Below the pieces are notes generated by a model that was not told where the DNA came from, ran no database searches, and was given only the letters and a program-made list of their open reading frames with translations. Below, one piece after another: positions 1 to 12,019 of a DNA stretch of 64,000 nucleotides. The number at the start of each line of letters is the position of its first letter. The stretch's first letter is position 1. Location: contig NZ_RCWA01000003.1 in the NCBI RefSeq assembly GCF_018448905.1, positions 154,708 to 218,707 of the forward strand. The letters run 5' to 3'. This DNA is from Photorhabdus heterorhabditis (GTDB lineage: Bacteria; Pseudomonadota; Gammaproteobacteria; Enterobacterales; Enterobacteriaceae). The translations under genes were made by a program, and so were the position numbers.

Positions 1-185
1 TGTTGGGAGTTAATGCTATTCGTTTGCTGACAAACAACCCTAAAAAAGTAGAAATTATGAACGAAGCAGGTATTAACATTGTGGAACGCGTTCCGCTAAT
101 TACCGGGCGTAACCCTAAAAATGCTTATTATCTGGATACCAAAGCCAAAAAAATGGGGCATTTATTACCTAAAGATATTACCTAA
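1..185 (+). CDS. ribA: GTP cyclohydrolase II, C-terminal end (5' end outside window)
   Basis: This is the last ~60 residues of GTP cyclohydrolase II, which opens GTP to start riboflavin synthesis. The frame is open from the window edge, so the gene begins upstream and its catalytic part is not visible. The tail contains [18 protein letters not shown] and NIVERVPL, as in E. coli RibA, and ends in a normal TAA. It converges with acnA, with a shared hairpin between them, which is the E. coli arrangement. Identity is firm from the tail alone. Confidence 0.93.
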   Translation, partial: LGVNAIRLLTNNPKKVEIMNEAGINIVERVPLITGRNPKNAYYLDTKAKKMGHLLPKDIT

Positions 186-221
186 GAACTTTAAATTGTT
201 TTTTCACTCACTTAAACAAGC

Positions 222-252
222 AAAGACGACGCCAATATCAGCGCCGTCTTTA
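222..252. terminator. Bidirectional hairpin between ribA and acnA
   Basis: An imperfect inverted repeat (AAAGACGACGCC ... GGCGCCGTCTTT as read on the opposite strand) lies between two converging genes. It has A/T-rich flanks and probably ends both transcripts. Confidence 0.6.
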
Positions 253-265
253 TACCGTGTAAAAA

Positions 266-2941
266 TTATTTCAACATATGACGGATAACATAATGCAAAA
301 TACCGCCATGACGGAAATAATCCAATTCAGTCCCGGTATCAATACGACATCGAGCATTAACAATTTCCTTGCGTCCATCAGCATAAGTCATTTTTACCGA
401 CACAGTTTGACCCGGCTTGAGATTATTCATCCCTTCAATATCAATCGTCTCATCACCTCTCAGATTCAACGTCTTACGGTTTATACCCTGAGTAAACTCT
501 AGCGGTAATACCCCCATACCAATCAGGTTCGAACGGTGAATACGTTCAAATGATTCCGCAATAACCACCCGAACTCCCAATAACCGGGTTCCTTTCGCAG
601 CCCAGTCTCGGCTCGAACCAGAACCATATTCTTTACCCGCAATCACAACTAATGGTATTTTTTCTTGCTGATAACACATGGCCGCATCATAAATCGCTAA
701 CTGTGTCTGTGATGGTATATGACGGGTATATCCTCCTTCTACGCCAGCAATCATTTCATTACGGATACGGATATTAGCGAAAGTGCCACGCATCATAACT
801 TCATGGTTACCACGTCTTGATCCATAAGAGTTAAAATCTTTAGGAGCAACGCCATGCTCCTGAAGATAACGCCCTGCTGGGCTGTCAGCTTTGATATTTC
901 CCGCAGGAGAAATATGATCCGTGGTTACAGAATCCCCAAGAATAGCCAGTATATTTGCGTCATGAATATCCGTTATAGCTTCCGGCTCTACTGTCATATC
1001 ACTAAAGAATGGCGGGTGACGAATATAGGTAGATTCAGGCTGAAAGTCATAAGTTGCAGAACTTGCGACTTCCAGTAACTGCCATGTCTCATCACCATCA
1101 AATACTTCGGCATATTCTTTGTGAAACATATCGGTTTTAACTTTATCAACAGCTTCAGCAATTTCTTTTCTGTTAGGCCATATGTCTCTCAAATAGACAT
1201 CATTACCTTGCTGATCCTGACCAATCGGTTTTTTAGTCAGGTCCTTTTTCATACTGCCGGATAAAGCATAAGCCACAACTAATGGCGGTGATGCCAGCCA
1301 GTTAGTCTTTATCAGAGGATGAATACGACCTTCAAAATTTCGGTTGCCAGAAAGGACCGCACCGACAGTCAGATCGGCTTGCCTAATTGCAACTTCAATA
1401 GGTTCAGGCAATGGCCCAGAGTTACCAATACAAGTTGTACAGCCATAACCGACCAGATTGAAACCAAGTTTCTCCAGATATGGCATAAAACCCGCCAGTT
1501 CAAGGTAATCAGTTACCACTTTCGAACCCGGTGCCAGTGAGGTTTTTACCCATGGCTGGCATTTTAGTCCCCTCTCAACCGCTTTCTTCGCCAGCAAGCC
1601 AGCGGCCATTAGAACACTAGGATTAGATGTGTTAGTACAGGATGTAATCGCGGCAATCACGACAGCACCATCTTCTAACTCATACATGCGGTTATCCAAA
1701 TTAATCGGTGCGGAAGCGACTTTCCCCTGAGCTTTATTCATCTCCAGATCAATGGCTGACTGAAATGCCTGTGGTACTCGCGCTAAAGCGACGCGATCCT
1801 GTGGGCGTTTAGGCCCTGCAAGACTGGCTTCCACTATCGACATATCCAATTCGAGACTACTGGTAAATATCGGTTCATCACCTGGATTTCGCCACAATCC
1901 TTGGATCTTAGAATATACTTCAACCAGAGCAATCTGCTCTTCTGTACGCCCCGTCAAACGCATATAACTCAGGGTAATATCGTCTACCGGAAAGAAACCA
2001 CAAGTTGCCCCATATTCTGGTGACATATTGGCAATTGTTGCCCTGTCAGCCAATGGCAGGTCAGCTAATCCATCACCATAAAATTCAACAAATTTCCCGA
2101 CTACGCCATGCTTACGCAACATCTGAGTCACGGTCAGCACTAGGTCTGTCGCTGTAATACCTTCGCGCAACTTGCCAGTAAGTTTGAAACCAACGACATC
2201 AGGGATAAGCATGGAAACAGGTTGCCCTAACATAGCCGCTTCCGCTTCGATACCACCCACACCCCATCCCAAAATACCAAGGCCATTGATCATTGTGGTA
2301 TGAGAATCAGTACCAACCAAAGTATCAGGATAAGCCAGCTCTCTGCCATTATGCATTTCATGCCAAACTGTTTTACCCAAATACTCCAAATTTACCTGAT
2401 GGCAGATCCCTGTTCCTGGCGGTACCACACGAAAACGATTAAATGCTTTTTGTCCCCAGCGTAGAAATAAATAGCGTTCATAATTACGTTCCATTTCTAA
2501 TTGAACATTTTGTTCAAACGCATTTTCCGTACCAAATTTATCCACCATAACTGAATGGTCAATAACCAAATCAACTGGCGACAGCGGATTAACCTGTTCA
2601 ACATCTCCACCAAGGCGCAGAATGGCTTCCCTCATAGCGGCTAAATCAACAACAGCAGGCACACCAGTAAAATCTTGCATTAATACACGTGCTGGCCGGT
2701 AAGCAATCTCCCTATCTGCATGGCCTGTATTTTGCCAATCAATAATAGCTTTTAAATCATCAACAACAACAGAATTGCTATCAATATTGCGAAGAAGATT
2801 TTCCAGAAGAACTTTCATTGACTTAGGCAAGCGGGAAATATCACCTAAATGTTTAGCAACCAGTGGTAAACTGTAATAATCATACTCTTTACTTGCAGTG
2901 GAAAGTGTTGAAACACAAACCTTTTTCAAATCAAACGACAT
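266..2941 (-). CDS. acnA: Aconitate hydratase A
   Basis: Aconitase interconverts citrate and isocitrate in the TCA cycle, using a [4Fe-4S] cluster in the cytoplasm. The 891 aa match the E. coli AcnA length exactly. Visible signatures are the first cluster cysteine in [13 protein letters not shown] (about residue 435), the other two in [17 protein letters not shown] (about 501 and 504), and the swivel-domain motif [13 protein letters not shown]. AcnA is the stationary-phase or stress isozyme in E. coli. The start is preceded by a strong AAGGAGG-type site, and an ERIC element lies just upstream. Confidence 0.97.
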   Translation of the reverse strand: MSFDLKKVCVSTLSTASKEYDYYSLPLVAKHLGDISRLPKSMKVLLENLLRNIDSNSVVVDDLKAIIDWQNTGHADREIAYRPARVLMQDFTGVPAVVDLAAMREAILRLGGDVEQVNPLSPVDLVIDHSVMVDKFGTENAFEQNVQLEMERNYERYLFLRWGQKAFNRFRVVPPGTGICHQVNLEYLGKTVWHEMHNGRELAYPDTLVGTDSHTTMINGLGILGWGVGGIEAEAAMLGQPVSMLIPDVVGFKLTGKLREGITATDLVLTVTQMLRKHGVVGKFVEFYGDGLADLPLADRATIANMSPEYGATCGFFPVDDITLSYMRLTGRTEEQIALVEVYSKIQGLWRNPGDEPIFTSSLELDMSIVEASLAGPKRPQDRVALARVPQAFQSAIDLEMNKAQGKVASAPINLDNRMYELEDGAVVIAAITSCTNTSNPSVLMAAGLLAKKAVERGLKCQPWVKTSLAPGSKVVTDYLELAGFMPYLEKLGFNLVGYGCTTCIGNSGPLPEPIEVAIRQADLTVGAVLSGNRNFEGRIHPLIKTNWLASPPLVVAYALSGSMKKDLTKKPIGQDQQGNDVYLRDIWPNRKEIAEAVDKVKTDMFHKEYAEVFDGDETWQLLEVASSATYDFQPESTYIRHPPFFSDMTVEPEAITDIHDANILAILGDSVTTDHISPAGNIKADSPAGRYLQEHGVAPKDFNSYGSRRGNHEVMMRGTFANIRIRNEMIAGVEGGYTRHIPSQTQLAIYDAAMCYQQEKIPLVVIAGKEYGSGSSRDWAAKGTRLLGVRVVIAESFERIHRSNLIGMGVLPLEFTQGINRKTLNLRGDETIDIEGMNNLKPGQTVSVKMTYADGRKEIVNARCRIDTGTELDYFRHGGILHYVIRHMLK

Positions 2942-2965
2942 AACTCCTCCTTCTTATTATGCTGG

Positions 2966-3050
2966 TATATACCTGTTATCTTTCAAGTTGCCTCTTTGTT
3001 GGCTGCGCTCCCTTGCCGTCGCGATCCATCTTGAAATCTATTGGGTATAA
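2966..3050. repeat. ERIC repeat (internally deleted form)
   Basis: It runs from TATATACCTGTTATC to CTATTGGGTATA, with the core CAAGTTGCCTCTTTGTTGG and CTTGCCGTCGCGATCCATC. About 85 bp, against 127 bp for the full ERIC; the central hairpin segment is missing. It lies upstream of acnA. Confidence 0.85.
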
Positions 3051-3269
3051 CTTAAAGCCATCTTAACGATGATGACATAAATTAAACATAACATATAAGC
3101 AGGTATTTATTTTTTATTACCACACAATTTGTCAATTCAGCGTATCTATCATAATTTCAGTAATAAATTTTGATAATTTAGTCAGGTAAACAATCGAATG
3201 ATAATCGTATAGAATTCGTTTTCCATCAAATTGGATTTAAATGATTAATTAAAAGAATAAGGATAAATT

Positions 3270-4097
3270 ATGGATATGAAAAACTCAATTACAAATCACC
3301 AGGAACATATCGAAAAAATCAATGAAGCCAATAAGTTCTTTCACATTGATGAAGCTTATTTTAATATAGAGAACACAAACAAATATAATGAAAAAGATGG
3401 TTTGGTGCAATTCATTGTAGCAACACAATTATCTGATCAAAAAGACGTTTTAGAAAAAACCAATAGTTTAAGTCAGACATTGATTGCCTTATCCTCCATC
3501 GTCACTAATTATGTAAATAAATATGCAGAAAAGCATGGAGAGCAATATAAGACAGATATGGCATTCTGGAGTAAAGCAGTAAGCAAACTGCCTTTAATGG
3601 GTACTAACAAAGTTGAGTCTAAAAGCTACACAGATTCATTAAATGGTTTAAGTATTTCAAAAAGTTTCCTGCATTTTATTATGAATGTTGTTGTATTTGA
3701 AAATACAGATATGCTGGCAGATTTCTCCCATTTTCTTACAAAACAAGGAGAAACGATTCGTTTAGGTATACGGAAAAATAAAGGCTTCTATTCTACTGTA
3801 ACGTTGGCAATTGCCATCGATACCTTAGTTGTAGGAGAGAAAACCGTGTATATTCCTAAATTGAAGCTTTACCAAGTTAATTTTGATAGCAGTAATGCAA
3901 ACTTTTTATCAAGTTGTGCTTCTAATGAAAATGTCAATGTTGATTTCAAATATTCATCTTTAGTATCGGTATTCGACTATGAAGCTCTCGATCATCCTGA
4001 TGTTAAAGCCAGTTTTGATAATTTTATTAATAAGCAAAGAAAAACATCAATAGAAGAGTCAGATGATTTCTTCAGTGGTGAATTTGACGCACTCTGA
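3270..4097 (+). CDS. Uncharacterised 275-aa protein
   Basis: I do not recognise this protein. It has no signal peptide or clear transmembrane segment. It is rich in Lys, Asn and Ser, with an acidic tail (EESDDFFSGEFDAL). Residues 60-100 look helical, and the second half (about 125-240) looks beta-rich. A purine-rich site (AAGGATAA) precedes the ATG, and a strong inverted repeat follows the stop, so it looks like a real single-gene unit. It lies between acnA and cysB, where E. coli carries ymiA/yciX, and is more AT-rich than its neighbours. It is probably a lineage-specific acquisition; function unknown. Confidence 0.75.
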   Translation: MDMKNSITNHQEHIEKINEANKFFHIDEAYFNIENTNKYNEKDGLVQFIVATQLSDQKDVLEKTNSLSQTLIALSSIVTNYVNKYAEKHGEQYKTDMAFWSKAVSKLPLMGTNKVESKSYTDSLNGLSISKSFLHFIMNVVVFENTDMLADFSHFLTKQGETIRLGIRKNKGFYSTVTLAIAIDTLVVGEKTVYIPKLKLYQVNFDSSNANFLSSCASNENVNVDFKYSSLVSVFDYEALDHPDVKASFDNFINKQRKTSIEESDDFFSGEFDAL

Positions 4098-4109
4098 TAA
4101 ATAAATTCC

Positions 4110-4144
4110 GGGAGATAACGGCCATCATTATCTCCCTCACCTTT
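4110..4144. terminator. Bidirectional terminator between the unknown gene and cysB
   Basis: A perfect 9-bp stem GGGAGATAA / TTATCTCCC with a 9-nt loop, followed by a short T-rich run, lies between convergent genes. Confidence 0.7.
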
Positions 4145-4146
4145 TA

Positions 4147-5190
<1,044 letters not shown>

Positions 5191-5343
5191 CTATTTATTA
5201 TAACTAATAGAAATAATTTTATCGTCGCATATAACCACTATAACACGATTATATATTTATATAACGAATAATTGAAAAATCATAATGAAAGTTATAGCTG
5301 TATTTCAATTCAAATATTTTAAGATTCTGTTGATAGATGAAAA

Positions 5344-5366
5344 AAGCCAACCTAATAAGGTTGGCT
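5344..5366 (-). terminator. topA terminator
   Basis: The stem AGCCAACC / GGTTGGCT is followed on the minus strand by a T run. It lies about 60 bp downstream of the topA stop. Confidence 0.75.
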
Positions 5367-5425
5367 AATAGAAGAAAATGACTTCTTTTTGAGAAAAAAG
5401 AGAGGGTTAATTCTCTCAATAATTG

Positions 5426-8026
5426 TTACTTTTTATCTTTCTCAATCCATTTTCCATCAACATAGAACACGCTCCACCCCGTTGCCTTGCCATTTTTCTC
5501 TGAAGAAGCATATTGCTGTTTAGTTTTACGACTGAAACGGATAACAGTTTTATTACCCTCAGCATCAGCCACAGGCGCATCAGCCAGATAACGTAATTTT
5601 TCCGGCAGGCGGTCTTTGAAGAGAGCCAATTCTTCTACCAATGGTGCCCTCGTTTCCCTAGATTTAGGGAAAGTATTAGCAGCGAGAAATACACCGGCAG
5701 CGCCATCACGCAAAACAAAATATGCATCAGACTTTTCACAAGGCAACTCTGGTAATGGTACGGGATCTTCTTTTGGTGGAGCGACTTCTCCACTACGCAA
5801 GATTTTACGGGTATTTTTACACGTTTCGTTAGTACAACCCATGTATTTACCAAAACGTCCCATTTTTAGGTGCATTTCAGAACTACATTTATCACATTCA
5901 ATAATCGGGCCGTCATACCCTTTAATGCGAAACTCACCTTCTTCCACTTCATAGCTATCACAAGCAGGGTTATTACCACAGACATGCAATTTACGTTGGT
6001 TATCGATGAGATAGCTGTCCATTGCTGTACCGCATTTTTTACAACGGCGGCGAGCACGCAACGCGTTTGTTTCCGCTTCATCCCCTTCCAAAATATTGAG
6101 AATTTCATTTTCAGGAATAAGGTTGATCGTCTGTTTGCAACGTTCTTTCGGTGATAGTGCATAACCCGAACAACCCAGGAAAACCCCCGTAGTTGCAGTT
6201 CGAATTCCCATAGGACGATCGCAAGTCGGGCACGCAATGGACGTTATCACCATAGGATTAGGCCGCATCCCCCCATCTTCCGGGTCTTTATTTGCGACGT
6301 CTAGCTGTTCACTAAAATCAGTGAAAAACTCATCCAGAACCCCTTTCCATTCCGCTTTATTACTTGCAACCTGATCAAGCTGATCTTCCATCCGTGCGGT
6401 AAAATCATAACTCATCAGCTCGTTGAAATTTTCCTCCAGCCGATCAGTAACAATCTCACCCATTTTCTCCGAGTAAAAGCGACGGCTTTCGACCCGAACA
6501 TAACCACGATCTTGAATCGTAGAGATAATAGAAGCATAGGTAGATGGACGACCAATACCGCGCTTTTCCAACTCTTTAACCAAAGATGCCTCACTGTAAC
6601 GTGCTGGTGGTTTGGTAAAGTGCTGGCTCGGAATCAGTTGTTGTAAGTCAAGTTCAGTACCAACCTCAACAATAGGCAATGTGTGATCTTCATCACCTTT
6701 ACGCAACGCAGGCATCACTTTTGTCCAGCCGTCAAAACGTAATGTACGGCCTTTAGCTCTCAGCTCAAAATCATCAGCTTGTACGGTCAGCGTCGTGGAA
6801 TCGTATTTTGCCGGTGTCATTTGACAAGCAACAAACTGACGCCAAATAAGCTGATAAAGCTTTTGTGCATCGGCATCCATATCTTTCAGTTGTTCAGCCA
6901 CGACATCAACACTGGAAGGACGAATCGCTTCATGCGCTTCTTGTGAATTTTCTTTACTGCTGTAGGTATTCGCTGCTTTCGGTAGGTATTTGTCACCAAA
7001 ATTATCACTGATATAACCACGAACCATATCCAGCGCATCCTGACTCAGGTTAGTTGAGTCAGTACGCATATAAGTAATATGTCCAGCCTCATACAAACGC
7101 TGAGCCATCATCATGGTCTTTTTAACACCAAACCCTAAACGCGTACTGGCAGCTTGTTGCAATGTGGATGTGATAAACGGCGCACCAGGTTTACTGGATG
7201 TCGGGCGATCTTCACGATCAATAACCTTATAGCGGGCTTTTTCCAGTAAAGATACGGCAGCCTGAGTTTGTTCACTATTGACTGGCTTAAACGGTTTACC
7301 CCGTTTATGACTCACTTCCATATGCAGTGAAATTTCACCTTTCGCCAGCAAATCAGCATGTAACTGCCAATACTCTTCTGGTACAAATGCTTTAATTTCA
7401 CGCTCTCTTTCTACAACAAGACGCACTGCTACGGACTGCACACGACCAGCAGAAAGCCCTCTCGCAACTTTTTTCCACAACAGTGGAGAAACCATATAAC
7501 CAACCACCCGATCCATAAAACGACGGGCTTGTTGGGCATTTATCCGGTCAATATTCAATTCACCCGGCTTATCAAACGCCTGCTTAATAGCGTTTTTAGT
7601 AATTTCGTTAAAAACAACCCGGCTAAAACGATCACTATCGCCACCAATCACCTCTCGCAAGTGCCATGCAATGGCTTCTCCTTCACGGTCAAGATCCGTT
7701 GCGAGATAAACATGATCTGCTTTTTCAGCTAGTGATTTCAGCTCTGCCACAACTTTCTCTTTACCTGGCAAAATCTGATAATTAGCTTCCCAGTCGCGGT
7801 ATGGATCAACCCCCATACGGTTGACTAACGCCGCTTTCTCATCCTTTTTAACTTTCTTCTTAGACTTATCGCTAGATGAGTTTGAACTCTTTTGGCTGGC
7901 TGAGCCACTGGTCGGCAAATCACGGATATGACCGACGCTGGATTTCACCACGTAGTCACTTCCCAGATATTTATTGATTGTTTTGGCTTTTGCCGGGGAC
8001 TCCACTATTACAAGAGCTTTACCCAT
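5426..8026 (-). CDS. topA: DNA topoisomerase I
   Basis: Type IA topoisomerase that relaxes negative supercoils; 866 aa, like E. coli TopA (865). The Toprim domain at the N-terminus shows [13 protein letters not shown] and, further on, [13 protein letters not shown]. The catalytic tyrosine lies in [14 protein letters not shown] (about residue 320). Three C-terminal zinc-ribbon repeats follow (CPTCDRPMG...[10 protein letters not shown]...[10 protein letters not shown]...C), then a basic tail. A Ser/Lys-rich insert sits at residues 40-65. The gene order topA-cysB-acnA matches E. coli. Confidence 0.98.
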   Translation of the reverse strand: MGKALVIVESPAKAKTINKYLGSDYVVKSSVGHIRDLPTSGSASQKSSNSSSDKSKKKVKKDEKAALVNRMGVDPYRDWEANYQILPGKEKVVAELKSLAEKADHVYLATDLDREGEAIAWHLREVIGGDSDRFSRVVFNEITKNAIKQAFDKPGELNIDRINAQQARRFMDRVVGYMVSPLLWKKVARGLSAGRVQSVAVRLVVEREREIKAFVPEEYWQLHADLLAKGEISLHMEVSHKRGKPFKPVNSEQTQAAVSLLEKARYKVIDREDRPTSSKPGAPFITSTLQQAASTRLGFGVKKTMMMAQRLYEAGHITYMRTDSTNLSQDALDMVRGYISDNFGDKYLPKAANTYSSKENSQEAHEAIRPSSVDVVAEQLKDMDADAQKLYQLIWRQFVACQMTPAKYDSTTLTVQADDFELRAKGRTLRFDGWTKVMPALRKGDEDHTLPIVEVGTELDLQQLIPSQHFTKPPARYSEASLVKELEKRGIGRPSTYASIISTIQDRGYVRVESRRFYSEKMGEIVTDRLEENFNELMSYDFTARMEDQLDQVASNKAEWKGVLDEFFTDFSEQLDVANKDPEDGGMRPNPMVITSIACPTCDRPMGIRTATTGVFLGCSGYALSPKERCKQTINLIPENEILNILEGDEAETNALRARRRCKKCGTAMDSYLIDNQRKLHVCGNNPACDSYEVEEGEFRIKGYDGPIIECDKCSSEMHLKMGRFGKYMGCTNETCKNTRKILRSGEVAPPKEDPVPLPELPCEKSDAYFVLRDGAAGVFLAANTFPKSRETRAPLVEELALFKDRLPEKLRYLADAPVADAEGNKTVIRFSRKTKQQYASSEKNGKATGWSVFYVDGKWIEKDKK

Positions 8027-8334
8027 AGTTATCTTTACCTAGTTATCTTTTCAGATGATGGAATTCACAGAGCCATATCACGGTATTTAAAACCTCTTTT
8101 TATATTGCGATAGATTCTCAATATATCAACTTATTTTTATCCAGTTGATTTGCCCGAACTCAAAACACGTTGAATTATCTAAGGTATTTTAGATACCGCC
8201 CATGGGCTATGCAAATGAATGAAACGATCATCGTAAACAAAATCTTCCATCTGCATTACGAAAAGTCCACACTCTACCTGATAAAAAATGATGCGCAACA
8301 AATTATTTTTGACAAGGACAGACAAACGCAAAAG

Positions 8335-8577
8335 AGAACGACATCGATTAAACGTAAGCAATTATTAGAAAAAACCAACTTTATTATCCGCCAACATGAG
8401 GATTTTATTGATGGTATGTATGCAAACAGTGCGGAACAAAAAGGAGAAATCTTCGTGTCCAGTGGTGAATTTTCTCTAAATGAAAATGGTTGACCAACGA
8501 CCAAAAGTCCAGCTGCTTTTAATATGTTCAAGCATCTGACACACATCCTGCCAGGCTAATATCATCTCGAAAATTAA
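8335..8577 (+). pseudogene. yciN: yciN remnant with lost start and two in-frame stops
   Basis: Read through its stops, this frame matches the small conserved protein YciN (83 aa in E. coli): IKRKQLLEKTNFIIRQHED, then EFSLNENG, stop, PTTKSPAAFNMFKHLTHIL, then PG, stop, YHLEN. The TGA at 8491-8493 stands where a Leu codon (GLPT in E. coli) is expected, and the TAA at 8557-8559 where Lys (SEKYHL) is expected. The codon aligned with the usual start is AGA. The position upstream of and divergent from topA is the yciN locus of E. coli. The open frame running back to 8170 is not family sequence. Family identity is firm; the annotated 5' end is approximate. Confidence 0.82.
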
Positions 8578-8674
8578 TAATAAAAACCTATTGACCAACA
8601 AATAGGCAGATATATGAAATTCATATAAGAATATATCTGCCGGGCATAGTTAGACGAGAAACCCCAGATATCCC

Positions 8675-9505
8675 TTATACTTCCAGAGTAAGATCGGAGA
8701 AAAAACCTGCCATCAGGGTATTAAACAACTCCGGCGCTTCCCAAAATGGTCCGTGACCAAGATTGAGCAAATTATATACTTGACCAGTCCAAAGATTTTT
8801 GTAAGTAATTCCATTTATGTAGTCGATATTGACAAATAAATCGTCTACACCATTGACAATCGCCAGTGGAGTTGGATTGGTTTCAACTAACAATCGCTGA
8901 TCCATGACATCCGGTAAAATAGATGATTCAGACATATATTGCCGAGCTAAACCATCAGTCCGTGCAACTGCGGCTCTAAGAAATGGCTCACAAAGCGCAT
9001 TTTCTCCATACAACGCAAGGGTATAATCGGTAATTTCTTCTTCAGTCAGTGAAGCTTTACCGGATATTGCCATAAACCGGTTTGATTTAAATCCAAGACT
9101 GACATTCTCTGGACCCGGACTAACCGGAGGCGTACCACAAATCATCAACCCTACAATGCCTGAAAACCTCGGGATCATTTCCAAACCAATATGTCCCCCC
9201 AGTGACCAGCCGAAAACAGCAACTTTGTTGATGCCTAATTTTTCCAATACTTCAATAATACAGAGGGCATAACCGGATATCGAATAAGTCCGACGCGGGT
9301 CTACTGCATTCGATGAAGCACCATGCCCCGGTAAATCGATAGTCAAAACCCGGTATTCGTCACCAAAGCAGTTAACTTGATGGCGAAAAATGTCTTTACA
9401 ACTTGAATTACCATGTATAAGGAGCACCGGTAACCCGTCACCACCAGTATCAGTAATAGAGATGACAGCGTGACTGGTATGAATATCGTATTGTGAAATA
9501 GCCAT
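8675..9505 (-). CDS. Alpha/beta-fold hydrolase
   Basis: A 276-aa alpha/beta hydrolase of unknown substrate. Visible parts: the oxyanion-hole motif LLIHGNSSCKDIF (about residue 27), the nucleophile elbow GWSLGGH (Ser near 100), a probable catalytic Asp in NGVDDLF and the His in LGHGPFWEAPELF near the C-terminus. There is no signal peptide, so it is likely cytoplasmic. It is inserted between the yciN and sohB loci and has no operon partner. Related families include haloperoxidase-like esterases and lactonases; these cannot be separated here. Confidence 0.85.
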   Translation of the reverse strand: MAISQYDIHTSHAVISITDTGGDGLPVLLIHGNSSCKDIFRHQVNCFGDEYRVLTIDLPGHGASSNAVDPRRTYSISGYALCIIEVLEKLGINKVAVFGWSLGGHIGLEMIPRFSGIVGLMICGTPPVSPGPENVSLGFKSNRFMAISGKASLTEEEITDYTLALYGENALCEPFLRAAVARTDGLARQYMSESSILPDVMDQRLLVETNPTPLAIVNGVDDLFVNIDYINGITYKNLWTGQVYNLLNLGHGPFWEAPELFNTLMAGFFSDLTLEV

Positions 9506-9940
9506 AACACCTTATTTCCTTATGAGTATTTATTATAAGTCGCAATTTTTCGTGGAGTTACATAATACGTTTAAGTGTGTCGGCCAATAGAGCTATGCAA
9601 AAGTGATTTGTATTTGTTTTGAATATCCACCAAATAAAACACATAAACGCGAAGTCAGAGTATCAATTATTGGTGTAGAAAAGCCTGCTTCTCATCACAC
9701 AGGAGAAGGGGACGTGAAGCAAATTATGTAATGCCTGTAATATTTTGAAAGGAGCAAAATCTCTGATTTTTAGGGAAATGACATTGTAACAATAAATGAA
9801 AAATGAGGATCGATCTGTTCAATTAGGACATTAATCAGGCAATTTATTGGAAATAATATCAAGGCGCCTCTAAGCATCAAGATAAAACGCCATTTGAGGT
9901 ACGCCGAGATACTATTATTCATAAAAACAGCGGTATTTTA
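9506..9940. other. Non-coding stretch
   Basis: 435 bp between the hydrolase and sohB, both on the minus strand. AT-rich, without a supported ORF, repeat or clear terminator. It should contain the hydrolase promoter and the 3' end of the sohB transcript. Confidence 0.5.
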
Positions 9941-10987
9941 TCAAAACAGAGGTTTTTCTCCTCTTTGCCACCAGCGTAATAATAACTTATCAATACTTTC
10001 CATTGTGCTGCTGGTGAAACGTTCTACCATGCGCTTACGACGTGAATAAGTGACACCAATCACTTCACAATTATCTATTTGAGCAATTAACAGATCATCA
10101 CTGACACCAATTTCATCAATCAATCCTTTCTCTTTCGCTTGAGTGCCATACCAGTATTCGCCTGTAGCCACATTTGCCACATCAAGTAATGGACGATGTG
10201 TATGAATAAACTCTTTGAATAATTCGTGAGTCTGGTTGAGATCTTCCTGAAACTTTTTCCGACCTTGCTCTGTATTTTCACCCAAAAAAGTCAGCGTGCG
10301 TTTATATTCACCCGCCGTATGCAGTTCTACATCGATATCATTCTTTTTCAATAGCTTATGAATATTTGGGATCTGAGCGACCACCCCAATAGAGCCAATA
10401 ATGGCAAATGGTGCAGCAATAATGCGATCAGCAACACAAGCCATCATATAACCACCACTGGCGGCAACTTTGTCCACAGCAATAGTCAAGCGAATCCCTT
10501 TCTGACGCAAACGGGCAAGCTGAGAGGCAGCAAGCCCATAGCCATGAACCATTCCTCCGGGGCTTTCAAGACGCAACAACACTTCATCTTTTGCATCAGC
10601 AACGGCTAAAATCGCGCTAATCTCTTCACGTAATGAATCGACCTCATGTGCATCCATACTTCCTTTAAAATCCAGTACATAAAGACAAGGTTTCTGTAAC
10701 CCTTTCTGGCCAGTTTTAGCTTGACTCTTCTTCTGCTTAGATTCGAGCTTTTGCTGCTTATTAAACTCTTTCTGCCAGATTTTTCTCTCAGCTTCCGTCA
10801 TACGCGCTCGCTGCATTTGACGCTGTTTATCCCGGTGCACCTCACCAAGATCTGTTAGCTTCAACTCTCCTTTTGGCAAGGATTTACGCATTCCTATGCC
10901 AATACCAAATATAGCCAGAACAATCACAGCCAATACTAGCGTTACCACTTTGGCTAAAAACAACCCATAAAGAGATAAATACTCCAC
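9941..10987 (-). CDS. sohB: Inner-membrane S49 peptidase SohB
   Basis: SohB is a signal-peptide-peptidase-A-like serine protease of the inner membrane. It is 348 aa (349 in E. coli). A transmembrane helix lies near residues 10-30, then a charged Lys/Gln-rich linker (40-95). The S49 core contains the catalytic Ser in AASGGYMMACVAD and the following SIGVV loop, with the probable catalytic Lys around TAGEYKRTLTFLGE. It keeps its E. coli position between yciK and topA, apart from the inserted genes on either side. Confidence 0.95.
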   Translation of the reverse strand: MEYLSLYGLFLAKVVTLVLAVIVLAIFGIGIGMRKSLPKGELKLTDLGEVHRDKQRQMQRARMTEAERKIWQKEFNKQQKLESKQKKSQAKTGQKGLQKPCLYVLDFKGSMDAHEVDSLREEISAILAVADAKDEVLLRLESPGGMVHGYGLAASQLARLRQKGIRLTIAVDKVAASGGYMMACVADRIIAAPFAIIGSIGVVAQIPNIHKLLKKNDIDVELHTAGEYKRTLTFLGENTEQGRKKFQEDLNQTHELFKEFIHTHRPLLDVANVATGEYWYGTQAKEKGLIDEIGVSDDLLIAQIDNCEVIGVTYSRRKRMVERFTSSTMESIDKLLLRWWQRGEKPLF

Positions 10988-11221
10988 AAATCCACCTTTT
11001 TTTCACAATAACTAAAAATAAATATATTTCATTATTTTCATTTAAAAACAAAATATTATAATAAACTCATATTCAATCAAAACAAATATGTACAAATAAA
11101 AAATATCCAGTATATCGGGCTTAGTAACTAATTCTACACCATTAGACAGAGAAATGGGGATCAGTTCAAAAATGAGAGAAATCATTGAACAGTGAAAAAG
11201 CCCGTTATTATCGCTGTAAAC

Positions 11222-11243
11222 AATAAGGGCCAAATGGCCCCAT
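11222..11243 (-). terminator. Terminator of the tail-collar gene
   Basis: A compact GGGGCCA / TGGCCC hairpin lies directly after the stop codon on the minus strand and is followed by a T-rich stretch. Confidence 0.55.
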
Positions 11244-11245
11244 CA

Positions 11246-12004
11246 TTATGCTGCCCTTACAATGTAGTTAAATGCGATATTGCGAGGGCGATTCTCTGAG
11301 GCTACAGGGACAACCCTTGACGCCTCAAATCCAAAGCCGTATGGAGTATCTGGGTTAAAATTATTTACCGATTTAAAACTGCCGTCTGTCCCTATTCCAA
11401 CAACTTGACTAGCATAAAAAGCCCCTCTTGTTGCCAAATGATAGTTTGGTGCTATCGTGCTGGCGAATGAACCCTGAATGTTTCTGATGGCATCCCCCTG
11501 ATGAGTTAGAATTCTACGGTTATTATCAACACCCCGGCCATCATCCCAACCTCGAATAAATTCCCCTCTTAAATCGGGTAATCTACCATCAGGATAAGCC
11601 TCTGCTAATTTCGGAAATTTCGACTTATCAAAGACCGAACCATTACACTGCAACCACCCAGCAGGTGGTATGGTAGTCGGCCAGGGAACAGGAACACCTA
11701 CAGGAATGTCAGAGCTATTTGAGATATTTGAAATTTTTTGTTCTAATGCTTCATTTAATTGAGCAGTAAGCTTGGTTATATCACCATTATCCAAAATATC
11801 CTCGCCAGATTGTTCCGCAATAAAATTAGCTACGATAGCTGATATAGTTGATGATTGACGCAATACTTTATTTAACAAATGAGTGGAAATATCATTTGGA
11901 GAAAATCCTGTCTGCAACCCCGGACTAACTTCATATCTCTCTTGACTCACTACATTAACATTATCATTAATAGAAAAGGCTTTAAAATCATTTCTTTGGT
12001 TCAT
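11246..12004 (-). CDS. Orphan phage tail-collar/tail-fibre-type protein
   Basis: A 252-aa protein with a phage tail collar domain at about residues 95-160: PVGVPVPWPTTIPPAGWLQCNG, FPKLAEAYPDGRLPDLRGEFIRGWDDGRG. These motifs occur in short tail-fibre tips and receptor-binding proteins. The N-terminal 90 residues are helical and hydrophilic; the C-terminus ends NIAFNYIVRAA, as in many collar proteins. No other structural phage genes, integrase or att repeats lie nearby, so it is a solitary fibre gene. It may be a prophage relic or a spare tip for a tailocin or contractile injection system; which is unknown. Confidence 0.85.
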   Translation of the reverse strand: MNQRNDFKAFSINDNVNVVSQERYEVSPGLQTGFSPNDISTHLLNKVLRQSSTISAIVANFIAEQSGEDILDNGDITKLTAQLNEALEQKISNISNSSDIPVGVPVPWPTTIPPAGWLQCNGSVFDKSKFPKLAEAYPDGRLPDLRGEFIRGWDDGRGVDNNRRILTHQGDAIRNIQGSFASTIAPNYHLATRGAFYASQVVGIGTDGSFKSVNNFNPDTPYGFGFEASRVVPVASENRPRNIAFNYIVRAA

Positions 12005-12019
12005 ATACCTTCCTTAAAT

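Noticed and set aside
5866-6237. Long open frames on both strands inside the topA zinc-ribbon region
   Set aside because: Shadow frames of topA, with no ribosome-binding site and no recognisable protein.
8170-8493. A 107-aa intact gene upstream of topA
   Set aside because: Only the last part is YciN-like and it is cut by a stop. The upstream extension has no family resemblance and starts at TTG without a ribosome-binding site.
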